A stretch of DNA of 64,000 nucleotides from Nematostella vectensis (lineage: Eukaryota; Cnidaria; Anthozoa; Actiniaria; Edwardsiidae), in the NCBI RefSeq assembly GCF_932526225.1, contig NC_064038.1, forward strand, positions 1,676,001 through 1,740,000, read 5' to 3'. Below the pieces are notes generated by a model. That model was not told where the DNA came from, did no database searches, and was given only the letters and a program-made list of their open reading frames with translations. The translations under genes and the position numbers were made by a program. Within the stretch, counting starts at the first letter, position 1, and every line of letters begins with the position of its first letter. Below, piece after piece: positions 50,756-63,776 of the stretch.

Positions 50756-53700
50756 TATTTTTTTTCTTTATTTTTTTTTTTAAATCGATACTTAATTATA
50801 CTGTTCTTGGTGTGTCATGACATAAAAAGAAGGTATAGGGACATTTTTATGTACTCTCAGCATCTTTGATGTGCTCATGCTTTGTTCAGGATCCTGTACA
50901 TATTTTATGCACACAAGAACTAACTAGATTCCTTGGATAACTTGATTAAGTAGATTCTAACATAGAGCATAGCGCTCGATAGATTGATATACCTTTTTTC
51001 CGAGTATACTGTTTTATTTTTCCTAATGTTACTTTTTGGAATTTACATTCGGAAAAAAAATTATCGATTGTAACCTTTTGTAGGTTACACTCGTAAAACA
51101 AATTCCCGAATGTAACCCTGAAGCTTTTCCCGAATGTAACCTCTAGTCCGATGGTGACTTTGGTTGGGATAGTTTACGATACCAATAGTATTAAAAGTAA
51201 TTTTCATTTCAATTCCCTTCAGCAATGCCACGTTAGTCTTTCGTTGCGGGCACTTGACTACTAACGCAGCGACCCGGGTTCGATTCCCGCTGATAGCCTA
51301 TTTTTTTTTCTTTCTTTTTTTTTTTTAAATATCGATACTTAATTATACTGTTCTTGGTGTGTCATGACATAAAAAGAAGGTATAGGGACATTTTTATGTA
51401 CTCTCAGCATCTTTGATGTGCTCATGCTTTGTTCAGGATCCTGCACATATTTTATGCACACAAGAACTAACTAGATTCCTTGGATAACTTGATTAAGTAG
51501 ATTCTAACATAGAGCATAGCGCTCGATAGATTGATATACCTTTTTTTCCGAGTATACTGTTTTATTTTTCCTAATGTTACTTTTTGGAATTTACATTCGG
51601 AAAAACATTATCGATTGTAACCTTTTGGAGGTTACACTCGTAAAACAAATTCCCGAATGTAACCCTGAAGCTTTTCCCGAATGTAACCTCCAGTCCGATG
51701 GTGACTTTGCTTGGGATAGTTTACGATACCAATAGTATTAAAAGTAATTTTCATTTCAATTCCCTTCAGCAATGCCACGTTAGTCTTTCGTTGCGGGCAC
51801 TTGACTACTAACGCAGCGACACGGGTTCGATTCCCGCTGATAGCCTATTTTTTTTCTTTATTCTTTTTTTAAATATCGATACTTAATTATACTGTTCTTG
51901 GTGTGTCATGACATAAAAAGAAGGTATAGGGACATTTTTATGTACTCTCAGCATCTTTGATGTGCTCATGCTTTGTTTAGGATCCTGCACATATTTTATG
52001 CACACAAGAACTAACTAGATTCCTTGGATAACTTGATTAAGTAGATTCTAACATAGAGCATAGCGCTCGATAGATTGATATACCTTTTTTTCCGAGTATA
52101 CTGTTTTATTTTTCCTAATGTTCCTTTTTGGAATTTACATTCGGAAAAAAAATTATCGATTGTAACCTTTTGGAGGTTACACTCGTAAAACAAATTCCCG
52201 AATGTAACCCTGAAGCTTTTCCCGAATGTAACCTCCAGTCCGATTGTGACTTTGCTTAGGATAGTTTACGATACCAATAGTATTAAAAGTAATTTTCATT
52301 ACAATTCCCTTCAGCAATGCCACGTTAGTCTTTCGTTGCGGGCACTTGACTACTAACGCAGCTACCCGGGTTCGATTCCCGCTGATAGCCTATTTTTTTT
52401 CTTTATTTTTTTTTAAATATCGATACTTAATTATACTGTTCTTGGTGTGGCATGACATAAAAAGAAGGTATAGGGACATTTTTATGTACTCTCAGCATAT
52501 TTGATGTGCTCATGCTTTGTTCAGGTTCCTGTACATATTTTATGCACACAAGAACTAGATTCCTTGGATAACTTGATTAAGTAGATTCTAACATAGAGCA
52601 TAGCGCTCGATAGATTGATATACCTTTTTTTCCGAGTATACTGTTTTATTTTTCCTAATGTTACTTTTTGGAATTTACATTCGGAAAAACATTATCGATT
52701 GTAACCTTTTGGAGGTTACACTCGTAAAACAAATTCCCGAATGTAACCCTGAAGCTTTTCCCGAATGTAACCTCCAGTCCGATGGTGACTTTGCTTGGGA
52801 TAGTTTACGATACCAATAGTATTAAAAGTAATTTTCATTACAATTCCCTTCAGCAATGCCACGTTAGTCTTTCGTTGCGGGCACTTGACTACTAACGCAG
52901 CGACCCGGGTTCGATTCCCGCTGATAGCCTATTTTTTTTCTTTATTCTTTTTTTAAATATCGATACTTAATTATACTGTTCTTGGTGTGTCATGACATAA
53001 AAAGAAGGTATAGGGACATTTTTATGTACTCTCAGCATCTTTGATGTGCTCATGCTTTGTTTAGGATCCTGCACATATTTTATGCACACAAGAACTAACT
53101 AGATTCCTTGGATAACTTGATTAAGTAGATTCTAACATAGAGCATAGCGCTCGATAGATTGATATACCTTTTTTTCCGAGTATACTGTTTTATTTTTCCT
53201 AATGTTCCTTTTTGGAATTTACATTCGGAAAAAAAATTATCGATTGTAACCTTTTGGAGGTTACACTCGTAAAACAAATTCCCGAATGTAACCCTGAATC
53301 TTTTCCCGAATGTAACCTCCAGTCCGATTGTGACTTTGCTTAGGATAGTTTACGATACCAATAGTATTAAAAGTAATTTTCATTACAATTCCCTTCAGCA
53401 ATGCCACGTTAGTCTTTCGTTTCGGGCACTTGACTACTAACGCAGCGACCCGGGTTCGATTCCCGCTGATAGATTATTTTTTTTCTTTCTTTTTTTTTTA
53501 AATATCGATACTTAATTATACTGTTCTTGGTGTGTCATGACATAAAAAGAAGGTATAGGGACATTTTTATGTACTCTCAGCATCTTTGATGTGCTCATGC
53601 TTTGTTCAGGATCCTGCACATATTTTATGCACACAAGAACTAACTAGATTCCTTGGATAACTTGATTAAGTAGATTCTAACATAGAGCATAGCGCTCGAT

Positions 53701-56700
53701 AGATTGATATACCTTTTTTTCCGAGTATACTGTTTTATTTTCCTAATGTCACTTTTTGGAATTTACATTCGGAAAAAAAATTATCGATTGTAACCTTTTG
53801 GAGGTTACACTCGTAAAACAAATTCCCGAATGTAACCCTGAAGCTTTTCCCGAATGTAACCTCCAGTCCGATGGTGACTTTGCTTGGGATAGTTTACGAT
53901 ACCAATAGTATTAAAAGTAATTTTCATTACAATTCCCTTCAGCAATGCCACGTTAGTCTTTCGTTGCGGGCACTTGACTACTAACGCAGCGACCCGGGTT
54001 CGATTCCCGCTGATAGCCTATTTTTTTTCTTTCTTTTTTTTTTAAATATCGATACTTAATTATACTGTTCTTGGTGTGTCATGACATAAAAAGAAGGTAT
54101 ATGGACATTTTTATGTACTCTCAGCATCTTTGATGTGCTCATGCTTTGTTCAGGATCCTGCACATATTTTATGCACACAAGAACTAACTCGATTCCTTGG
54201 ATAACATGATTAAGTAGATTCTAACATAGAGCATAGCGCTCGATAGATTGATATACCTTTTTTCCGAGTATACTGTTTTATTTTTCCTAATGTTACTTTT
54301 TGGAAATTACATTCGGAAAAAAAAATTATCGATTGTAACCTTTTGTAGGTTACACTCGTAAAACAAATTCCCGAATGTAACCCTGAAGCTTTTCCCGAAT
54401 GTAACCTCCAGTCCGATGGTGACTTTGCTTGGGATAGTTTACGATACCAATAGTATTAAAAGTAATTTTAATTTCAATTCCCTTCAGCAAATCCACGTTA
54501 GTCTTTCGTTGCGGACACTTGACTACTAACGCAGCGACCCGGGTTCGATTCCCGCTGATAGCCTATTTTTTCTTCTTTTTTTTTTTTTTAAAGATCGATA
54601 CTTATTTATACTGTTCTTGGTGTGTCATGACATAAAAAGAAGGTATAGGGACATTTTTATGTACTCTCAGCATCTTTGATGTGCTCATGCTTTGTTCAGG
54701 ATCCTGTACATATTTTATGCACACAAGAACTAACTAGATTCCTTGGATAACTTGATTAAGTAGATTCTAACATAGAGCATAGCGCTCGATAGATTGATAT
54801 ACCTTTTTTTCCGAGTATACTGTTTTAATTTCCTAATGTTACTTTTTGGAATTTACATTCGGAAAAAAAATTATCGATTGTAACCTTTTGGAGGTTACAC
54901 TCGTAAAACAAATTCCCGAATGTAACCCTGAAGCTTTTCCCGAATGTAACCTCCAGTCCGATGGTGACTTTGCTTGGGATAGTTTACGATACCAATAGTA
55001 TTAAAAGTAATTTTCATTACAATTCCCTTCAGCAATGCCACGTTAGTCTTTCGTTGCGCGCACTTGACTACTAACGCAGCGACCCGGGTTCGATTCCCGC
55101 TGATAGCCTATTTTTTTTCTTTCTTTTTTTTTAAATATCGATACTTAATTATACTGTTCTTGGTGTGTCATGACATAAAAAGAAGGTATAGGGACATTTT
55201 TATGTACTCTCAGCATCTTTGATGTGCTCATGCTTTGTTCAGGATCCTGCACATATTTTATGCACACAAGAACTAACTAGATTCCTTGGATAACATGATT
55301 AAGTAGATTCTAACATAGAGCATAGCGCTCGATAGATAGATATACCTTTTTTTCCGAGTATACTGTTTTATTTTTCCTAATAAGACTTTTTGGAATTTAC
55401 ATTCGGAAAAAAAAATATCGATTGTAACCTTTTGGAGGTTACTTTCGTAAAACAAATTCCCAAATGTAACCCTGAAGCTTTTCCCGAATGTAACCTCCAG
55501 TCCGATGGTGACTTTGCTTGGGATTGTTTACGATACCAATAGTATTAAAAGTAATTTTCATTACAATTCCCTTCAGCAATGCCACGTTAGTCTTTCTTTG
55601 CGGGCACTTGACTACTAACGCAGCGACCCGGGTTCGATTCCCGCTGATAGCCTATTTTTTTTTCTTTATTTTTTTTTAAAATATCGATACTTAATTATAC
55701 TGTTCTTGGTGTGGCATGACATAAAAAGAAGGTATAGGGACATTTTTATGTACTCTCAGCATGTTTGATGTGCTCATGCTTTGTTCAGGTTCCTGTACAT
55801 ATTTTATGCACACAAGAACTAGATTTCTTGGATAACTTGATTAAGTAGATTCTAACATAGAGCATAGCGCTCGATAGATTGATATACCTTTTTTTCCGAG
55901 TACACTGTTTTATTTTTCCTAATGTTACTTTTTGGAATTTACATTCGGAAAAACATTATCGATTGTAACCTTTTGGAGGTTACACTCGTAAAACAAATTC
56001 CCGAATGTAACCCTGAAGCTTTTCCCGAATGTAACCTCCAGTCCGATGGTGACTTTGCTTGGGATAGTTTACGATACCAATAGTATTAAAAGTAATTTTC
56101 ATTACAATTCCCTTCAGCAATGCCACGTTAGTCTTTCGTTGCGGGCACTTGACTACTAACGCAGCGACACGGGTTCGATTCCCGCGGATAGCCTATTTTT
56201 TTTCTTTATTCTTTTTTTAAATATCGATACTTAATTATACTGTTCTTGGTGTGTCATGACATAAAAAGAAGGTATAGGGACATTTTTATGTACTCTCAGC
56301 ATCTTTGATGTGCTCATGCTTTGTTTAGGATCCTGCACATATTTTATGCACACAAGAACTAACTAGATTCCTTGGATAACTTGATTAAGTAGATTCTAAC
56401 ATAGAGCATAGCGCTCGATAGATTGATATACCTTTTTTTCCGAGTATACTGTTTTATTTTTCCTAATGTTACTTTTTGGAATTTACATTCGGAAAAAAAA
56501 TTATCGATTGTAACCTTTTGGAGGTTACACTCGTAAAACAAATTCCCGAATGTAACCCTGAAGCTTTTCCCGAATGTAACCTCCAGTCCGATTGTGACTT
56601 TGCTTGGGATAGTTTACGATACCAATAGTATTAAAAGTAATTTTCATTACAATTCCCTTCAGCAATGCCACGTTAGTCTTTCGTTGCGGGCACTTGACTA

Positions 56701-59464
56701 CTAACGCAGCGACCCGGGTTCGATTCCCGCTGATAGCCTATTTTTTTTCTTTATTTTTTTTTTTAAATCGATACTTAATTATACTGTTCTTGGTGTGTCA
56801 TGACATAAAAAGAAGGTATAGGGACATTTTTATGTACTCTCAGCATCTTTGATGTGCTCATGCTTTGTTCAGGATCCTGAACATATTTTATGCACACAAG
56901 AACTAACTAGATTCCTTGGATAACTTGATTAAGTAGATTCTAACATATAGCATAGCGCTCGATAGATTGATATACCTTTTTTTCCGAGTATACTGTTTTA
57001 TTTTTCCTAATTTTCCTTTTTGGAATTTACATTCGCAAAAAAATTATCGATTGTAACCTTTTGGAGGTTACACTCGTAAAACAAATTCCCGAATGTAACC
57101 CTGAAGCTTTTCCCGAATGTAACCTCCAGTCCGATGGTGACTTTGCTTGGGATAGTTTACGATACCAATAGTATTAAAAGTAATTTTCATTACAATTCCC
57201 TTCAGCAATGCCACGTTAGTCTTTCGTTGCGGGCACTTGACTACTAACGCAGCGACCCGGGTTCGATTCCCGCTGATAGTCTATTTCTTTTTCTTTATTT
57301 TTTTTTTAAATATCGATACTTAATTATACTGTTCTTGGTGTGTCATGACATAAAAAGAAGATATAGGGACATTTTTATGTACTCTCAGCATCTTTGATGT
57401 GCTCATGCTTTGTTCAGGATCCTGTACATATTTTATGCACACAAGAACTAACTAGATTCCTTGGATAACTTGATTAAGTAGATTCTAACATAGAGCATAG
57501 CGCTCGATAGATTGATATACCTTTTTTCCGAGTATACTGTTTTATTTTTCCTAATGTTACTTTTTGGAAATTACATTCGGAAAAAAAAATTATCGATTGT
57601 AACCTTTTGTAGGTTACACTCGTAAAACAAATTCCCGAATGTAACCCTGAAGCTTTTCCCGAATGTAACCTCCAGTCCGATGGTGACTTTGGTTGGGATA
57701 GTTTACGATACCAATAGTATTAAAAGTAATTTTCATTACAATTCCCTTCAGCAAATCCACGTTAGTCTTTCGTTGCGGACACTTGACTACTAACGCAGCG
57801 ACCCGGGTTTGATTCCCGCTGATAGCCTATTTTTTCTTCTTTTTTTTTTTTTTTAAATATCGATACTTATTTATACTGTTCTTGGTGTGTCATGACATAA
57901 AAAGAAGGTATAGGGACATTTTTATGTACTCTCAGCATCTTTGATGTGCTCATGCTTTGTTCAGGATCCTGTACATATTTTATGCACACAAGAACTAACT
58001 AGATTCCTTGGATAACTTGATTAAGTAGATTCTAACATAGAGCATAGCGCTCGATAGATTGATATACCTTTTTTTCCGAGTATACTGTTTTACTTTCCTA
58101 ATGTTACTTTTTGGAATTTACATTCGGAAAAAAAATTATCGATTGTAACCTTTTGGAGGTTACACTCGTAAAACAAATTCCCGAATGTAACCCTGAAGCT
58201 TTTCCCGAATGTAACCTCCAGTCCGATGGTGACTTTGCTTGGGATAGTTTACGATACCAATAGTATTAAAAGTAATTTTCATTACAATTCCCTTCAGCAA
58301 TGCCACGTTAGTCTTTCGTTGCGGGCACTTGACTACTAACGCAGCTACCCGGGTTCGATTCCCGCTGATAGCCTATTTTTTTTTCTTTATTTTATTTTTT
58401 AAATATCGATACTTAATTATAATGTTCTTGGTGTGTCATGACATAAAAAGAAGGTATAGGGACATTTTTATGTACTCTCAGTATCTTTGATGTGCTCATG
58501 CTTTGTTTAGGATCCTGCACATATTTTATGCACACAAGAACTAACTAGATTCCTTGGATAACTTGATTAAGTAGATTCTAACATAGAGCATAGCGCTCGA
58601 TCGATTGATATACCTTTTTTTCCGAGTATACTGTTTTATTTTTCCTAATGTTACTTTTTGGAATTTACATTCGGAAAAAAAATTATCGATTGTAACCTTT
58701 TGGAGGTTACACTCGTAAAACAAATTCCCGAATGTAACCCTGAAGCTTTTCCCGAATGTAACCTCCAGTCCGATGGTGACTTTGCTTGGGATAGTTTACG
58801 ATACCAATAGTATTAAAAGTAATTTTCATTACAATTCCCTTCAGCAATGCCACGTTAGTCTTTCGTTGCGGGCACTTGACTACTAACGCAGCGACCCGGG
58901 TTCGATTCCCGCTGATAGCCTATTTTTTTTCTTTATTTTTTTGTTTTAAATCGATACTTAATTATACTGTTCTTGGTGTGTCATGACATAAAAAGAAGGT
59001 ATAGGGACATTTTTATGTACTCTCAGCATCTTTGATGTGCTCATGCTTTGTTCAGGATCCTGAACATATTTTATGCACACAAGAACTAACTAGATTCCTT
59101 GGATAACTTGATTAAGTAGTTTCTAACATAGAGCATAGCGCTCGATAGATTGATATACCTTTTTTTCCGAGTATACTGTTTCATTTTTCCTAATTTTCCT
59201 TTTTGGAATTTACATTCGGAAAAAAATTATCGATTGTAACCTTTTGGAGGTTACACTCGTAAAACAAATTCCCGAATGTAACCCTGAAGCTTTTCCCGAA
59301 TGTAACCTCCAGTCCGATGGTGACTTTGCTTGGGATAGTTTACGATACCAATAGTATTAAAAGTAATTTTCATTACAATTCCCTTCAGCAATGCCACGTT
59401 AGTCTTTCGTTGCGGGCACATGACTACTAACGCAGCGACCCGGGTTCGATTCCCGCTGATATCC
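50756..59464 (+). repeat. Sixteen-monomer block M95-M110, copy B
   Basis: Monomer ends are at 51298, 51845, 52390, 52929, 53474, 54018, 54563, 55108, 55652, 56193, 56738, 57281, 57827, 58373, 58920 and 59464. It reproduces 26789-35493 monomer by monomer, including the 539-bp unit M98 (matching M54) and the 541-bp unit M104 (matching M60). Later single-copy differences exist; for example M53 versus M97 and M52 versus M96 differ in the GTGTGGCATG region. Confidence 0.9.
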
Positions 59465-62141
59465 TATTTTTTTTTCTTTATTTTTTTTTTTAAATATCGA
59501 TACTTAATTATACTGTTCTTGGTGTGTCATGACATAAAAAGAAGGTATAGGGACATTTTTATGTACTCTCAGCATCTTTGATGTGCTCATGCTTTGTTCA
59601 GGATCCTGTACATATTTTATGCACACAAGAACTAAATTGATTCCTTGGATAACTTGATTAAGTAGATTCTAACATAGAGCATAGCGCTCGATAGATTGAT
59701 ATACCTTTTTTCCGAGTATACTGTTTTATTTTTCCTAATGTTACTTTTTGGAAATTACATTCGGAAAAAAAATTATCGATTGTAACCTTTTGTAGGTTAC
59801 ACTCGTAAAACAAATTCCCGAATGTAACCTCCAGTCCGATGGTGACTTTGGTTGGGATAGTTTACGATACCAATAGTATTAAAAGTAATTTTCATTTCAA
59901 TTCCCTTCAGCAATGCCACGTTAGTCTTTCGTTGCGGGCACTTGACTACTAACGCAGCGACCCGGGTTCGATTCCCGCTGATAGCCTATTTTTTTTCTTT
60001 ATTTTTTTGTTTTAAATCGATACTTAATTATACTGTTCTTGGTGTGTCATGACATAAAAAGAAGGTATAGGGACATTTTTATGTACTCTCAGCATCTTTG
60101 ATGTGCTCATGCTTTGTTCAGGATCCTGAACATATTTTATGCACACAAGAACTAACTAGATTCCTTGGATAACTTGATTAAGTAGATTCTAACATAGAGC
60201 ATAGCGCTCGATAGATTGATATACCTTTTTTCCGAGTATACTGTTTTATTTTTCCTAATGTTACTTTTTGGAAATTACATTCGGAAAAAAAAATTATCGA
60301 TTGTAACCTTTTGTAGGTTACACTCGTAAAACAAATTCCCGAATGTAACCCTGAAGCTTTTCCCGAATGTAACCTCCAGTCCGATGGTGACTTTGCTTGG
60401 GATAGTTTACGATACCAATAGTATTAAAAGTAATTTTCATTACAATTCCCTTCAGCAATGCCACGTTAGTCTTTCGTTGCGGGCACTTGACTACTAACGC
60501 AGCGACCCGGGTTCGATTCCCGCTGATAGCCTATTTTTTTTCTTTATTTTTTTGTTTTAAATCGATACTTAATTATACTGTTCTTGGTGTGTCATGACAT
60601 AAAAAGAAGGTATAGGGACATTTTTATGTACTCTCAGCATCTTTGATGTGCTCATGCTTTGTTCAGGATCCTGAACATATTTTATGCACACAAGAACTAA
60701 CTAGATTCCTTGGATAACTTGATTAAGTAGTTTCTAACATAGAGCATAGCGCTCGATAGATTGATATACCTTTTTTTCCGAGTATACTGTTTCATTTTTC
60801 CTAATTTTCCTTTTTGGAATTTACATTCGGAAAAAAATTATCGATTGTAACCTTTTGGAGGTTACACTCGTAAAACAAATTCCCGAATGTAACCCTGAAG
60901 CTTTTCCCGAATGTAACCTCCAGTCCGATGGTGACTTTGCTTGGGATAGTTTACGATACCAATAGTATTAAAAGTAATTTTCATTACAATTCCCTTCAGC
61001 AATGCCACGTTAGTCTTTCGTTGCGGGCACATGACTACTAACGCAGCGACCCGGGTTCGATTCCCGCTGATATCCTATTTTTTTTTCTTTATTTTTTTTT
61101 TTAAATATCGATACTTAATTATACTGTTCTTGGTGTGTCATGACATAAAAAGAAGGTATAGGGACATTTTTATGTACTCTCAGCATCTTTGATGTGCTCA
61201 TGCTTTGTTCAGGATCCTGTACATATTTTATGCACACAAGAACTAAATTGATTCCTTGGATAACTTGATTAAGTAGATTCTAACATAGAGCATAGCGCTC
61301 GATAGATTGATATACCTTTTTTCCGAGTATACTGTTTTATTTTTCCTAATGTTACTTTTTGGAAATTACATTCGGAAAAAAAATTATCGATTGTAACCTT
61401 TTGTAGGTTACACTCGTAAAACAAATTCCCGAATGTAACCTCCAGTCCGATGGTGACTTTGGTTGGGATAGTTTACGATACCAATAGTATTAAAAGTAAT
61501 TTTCATTTCAATTCCCTTCAGCAATGCCACGTTAGTCTTTCTTTGCGGGCACTTGACTACTAACGCAGCGACCCGGGTTCGATTCCCGCTGATAGCCTAT
61601 TTTTTTTCTTTATTTTTTTGTTTTAAATCGATACTTAATTATACTGTTCTTGGTGTGTCATGACATAAAAAGAAGGTATAGGGACATTTTTATGTACTCT
61701 CAGCATCTTTGATGTGCTCATGCTTTGTTCAGGATCCTGAACATATTTTATGCACACAAGAACTAACTAGATTCCTTGGATAACTTGATTAAGTAGATTC
61801 TAACATAGAGCATAGCGCTCGATAGATTGATATACCTTTTTTTCCGAGTATATTGTTTCATTTTTCCTAATTTTCCTTTTTGGAATTTACATTCGGAAAA
61901 AAATTATCGATTGTAACCTTTTGGAGGTTACACTCGTAAAACAAATTCCCGAATGTAACCCTGAAGCTTTTCCCGAATGTAACCTCCAGTCCGATGGTGA
62001 CTTTGCTTGGGATAGTTTACGATACCAATAGTATTAAAAGTAATTTTCATTACAATTCCCTTCAGCAATGCCACGTTAGTCTTTCGTTGCGGGCACATGA
62101 CTACTAACGCAGCGACCCGGGTTCGATTCCCGCTGATATCC
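58921..62141 (+). repeat. Trimeric higher-order repeat (M110-M112, M113-M115)
   Basis: Monomer ends are at 59464, 59986, 60531, 61075, 61597 and 62141. M110-M111 match M113-M114 at an offset of 1611 bp, including GTAGTTTCTAAC, GGCACATGAC, GATATCC and a 24-bp deletion that makes M111 and M114 only 522 bp long. M112 and M115 both start with TTTTTTTGTTTTAAATCG, but M115 changes to the M110-like 3' part. The first monomer, M110, is also the last unit of the sixteen-monomer block. Confidence 0.87.
59465..59986 (+). repeat. Short monomer M111 (522 bp) with 24-bp deletion
   Basis: One of the two CCCGAATGTAACC copies and the intervening CTGAAGCTTTT with the HindIII site are missing, as expected from slippage or recombination between the 13-bp direct repeats. 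The 5' part matches M67 (CTAAATTGATTCC). The 3' part is of the GAAATTAC, TTGTAGGTTAC subtype, so a second breakpoint lies between about 59660 and 59710. The same unit recurs as M114 (61076-61597). Confidence 0.85.
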
Positions 62142-63776
62142 TATTTTTTTTTCTTTAATTTTTTTTTTAAATATCGATACTTAATTATACTGTTCTTGGT
62201 GTGTCATGACATAAAAAGAAGGTATAGGGACATTTTTATGTACTCTCAGCATCTTTGATGTGCTCATGCTTTGTTCAGGATCCTGTACATATTTTATGCA
62301 CACAAGAACTAACTAGATTCCTTGGATAACTTGATTAAGTAGATTCTAACATAGAGCATAGCGCTCGATAGATTGATATACCTTTTTTCCGAGTATACTG
62401 TTTTATTTTTCCTAATGTTACTTTTTGGAAATTACATTCGGAAAAAAAATTATCGATTGTAACCTTTTGTAGGTTACACTCGTAAAACAAATTCCCGAAT
62501 GTAACCCTGAAGCTTTTCCCGAATGTAACCTCCAGTCCGATGGTGACTTTGGTTGGGATAGTTTACGATACCAATAGTATTAAAAGTAATTTTCATTTCA
62601 ATTCCCTTCAGCAAATCCACGTTAGTCTTTCGTTGCGGACACTTGACTACTAACGCAGCGACCCGGGTTCGATTCCCGCTGATAGCCTATTTTTTCTTCT
62701 TTCTTTTTTTTTTAAATATCGATACTTAATTATACTGTTCTTGGTGTGTCATGACATAAAAAGAAGGTATAGGGACATTTTTATGTACTCTCAGCATCTT
62801 TGATGTGCTCATGCTTTGTTCAGGATCCTGTACATATTTTATGCACACAAGAACTAACTAGATTCCTTGGATAACTTGATAAAGTAGATTCTAACATAGA
62901 GCATAGCGCTCGATAGATTGATATACCTTTTTTTCCGAGTATACTGTTTTACTTTCCTAATGTTACTTTTTGGAATTTACATTCGGAAAAAAAATTATCG
63001 ATTGTAACCTTTTGGAGGTTACACTCGTAAAACAAATTCCCGAATGTAACCCTGAAGCTTTTCCCGAATGTAACCTCCAGTCCGATGGTGACTTTGCTTG
63101 GGATAGTTTACGATACCAATAGTATTAAAAGTAATTTTCATTACAATTCCCTTCAGCAATGCCACGTTAGTCTTTCGTTGCGGGCACTTGACTACTAACG
63201 CAGCGACCCGGGTTCGATTCCCGCTGATAGCCTATTTTTTTTCTTTCTTTTTTTTTAAATATCGATACTTAATTATACTGTTCTTGGTGTGTCATGACAT
63301 AAAAAGAAGGTATAGGGACATTTTTATGTACTCTCAGCATCTTTGATGTGCTCATGCTTTGTGCAGGATCCTGCACATATTTTATGCACACAAGAACTAA
63401 CTAGATTCCTTGGATAACATGATTAAGTAGATTCTAACATAGAGCATAGCGCTCGATAGATTGATATACCTTTTTTTCCGAGTATACTGTTTTATTTTTC
63501 CTAATAAGACTTTTTGGAATTTACATTCGGAAAAAAAATTATCGATTGTAACCTTTTGGAGGTTACACTCGTAAAACAAATTCCCGAATGTAACCCTGAA
63601 GCTTTTCCCGAATGTAACCTCCAGTCCGATTGTGACTTTGCTTGGGATAGTTTACGATACCAATAGTATTAAAAGTAATTTTCATTACAATTCCCTTCAG
63701 CAATGCCACGTTAGTCTTTCGTTGCGGGCACTTGACTACTAACGCAGCGACCCGGGTTCGATTCCCGCTGATAGCC
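62142..63776 (+). repeat. Monomers M116-M118
   Basis: Monomer ends are at 62687, 63232 and 63776. M116 resembles M90 (GAAATTAC, TTGTAGGTTAC, CAGCAAATCC, GCGGACAC). M117 resembles M64 and M108 (TTTTACTTTCC). M118 shares AATAAGACTTTTT with M59 and M103, and has GTGCAGGATCCTGCAC, a full palindrome unique to this unit by my reading. Confidence 0.84.
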
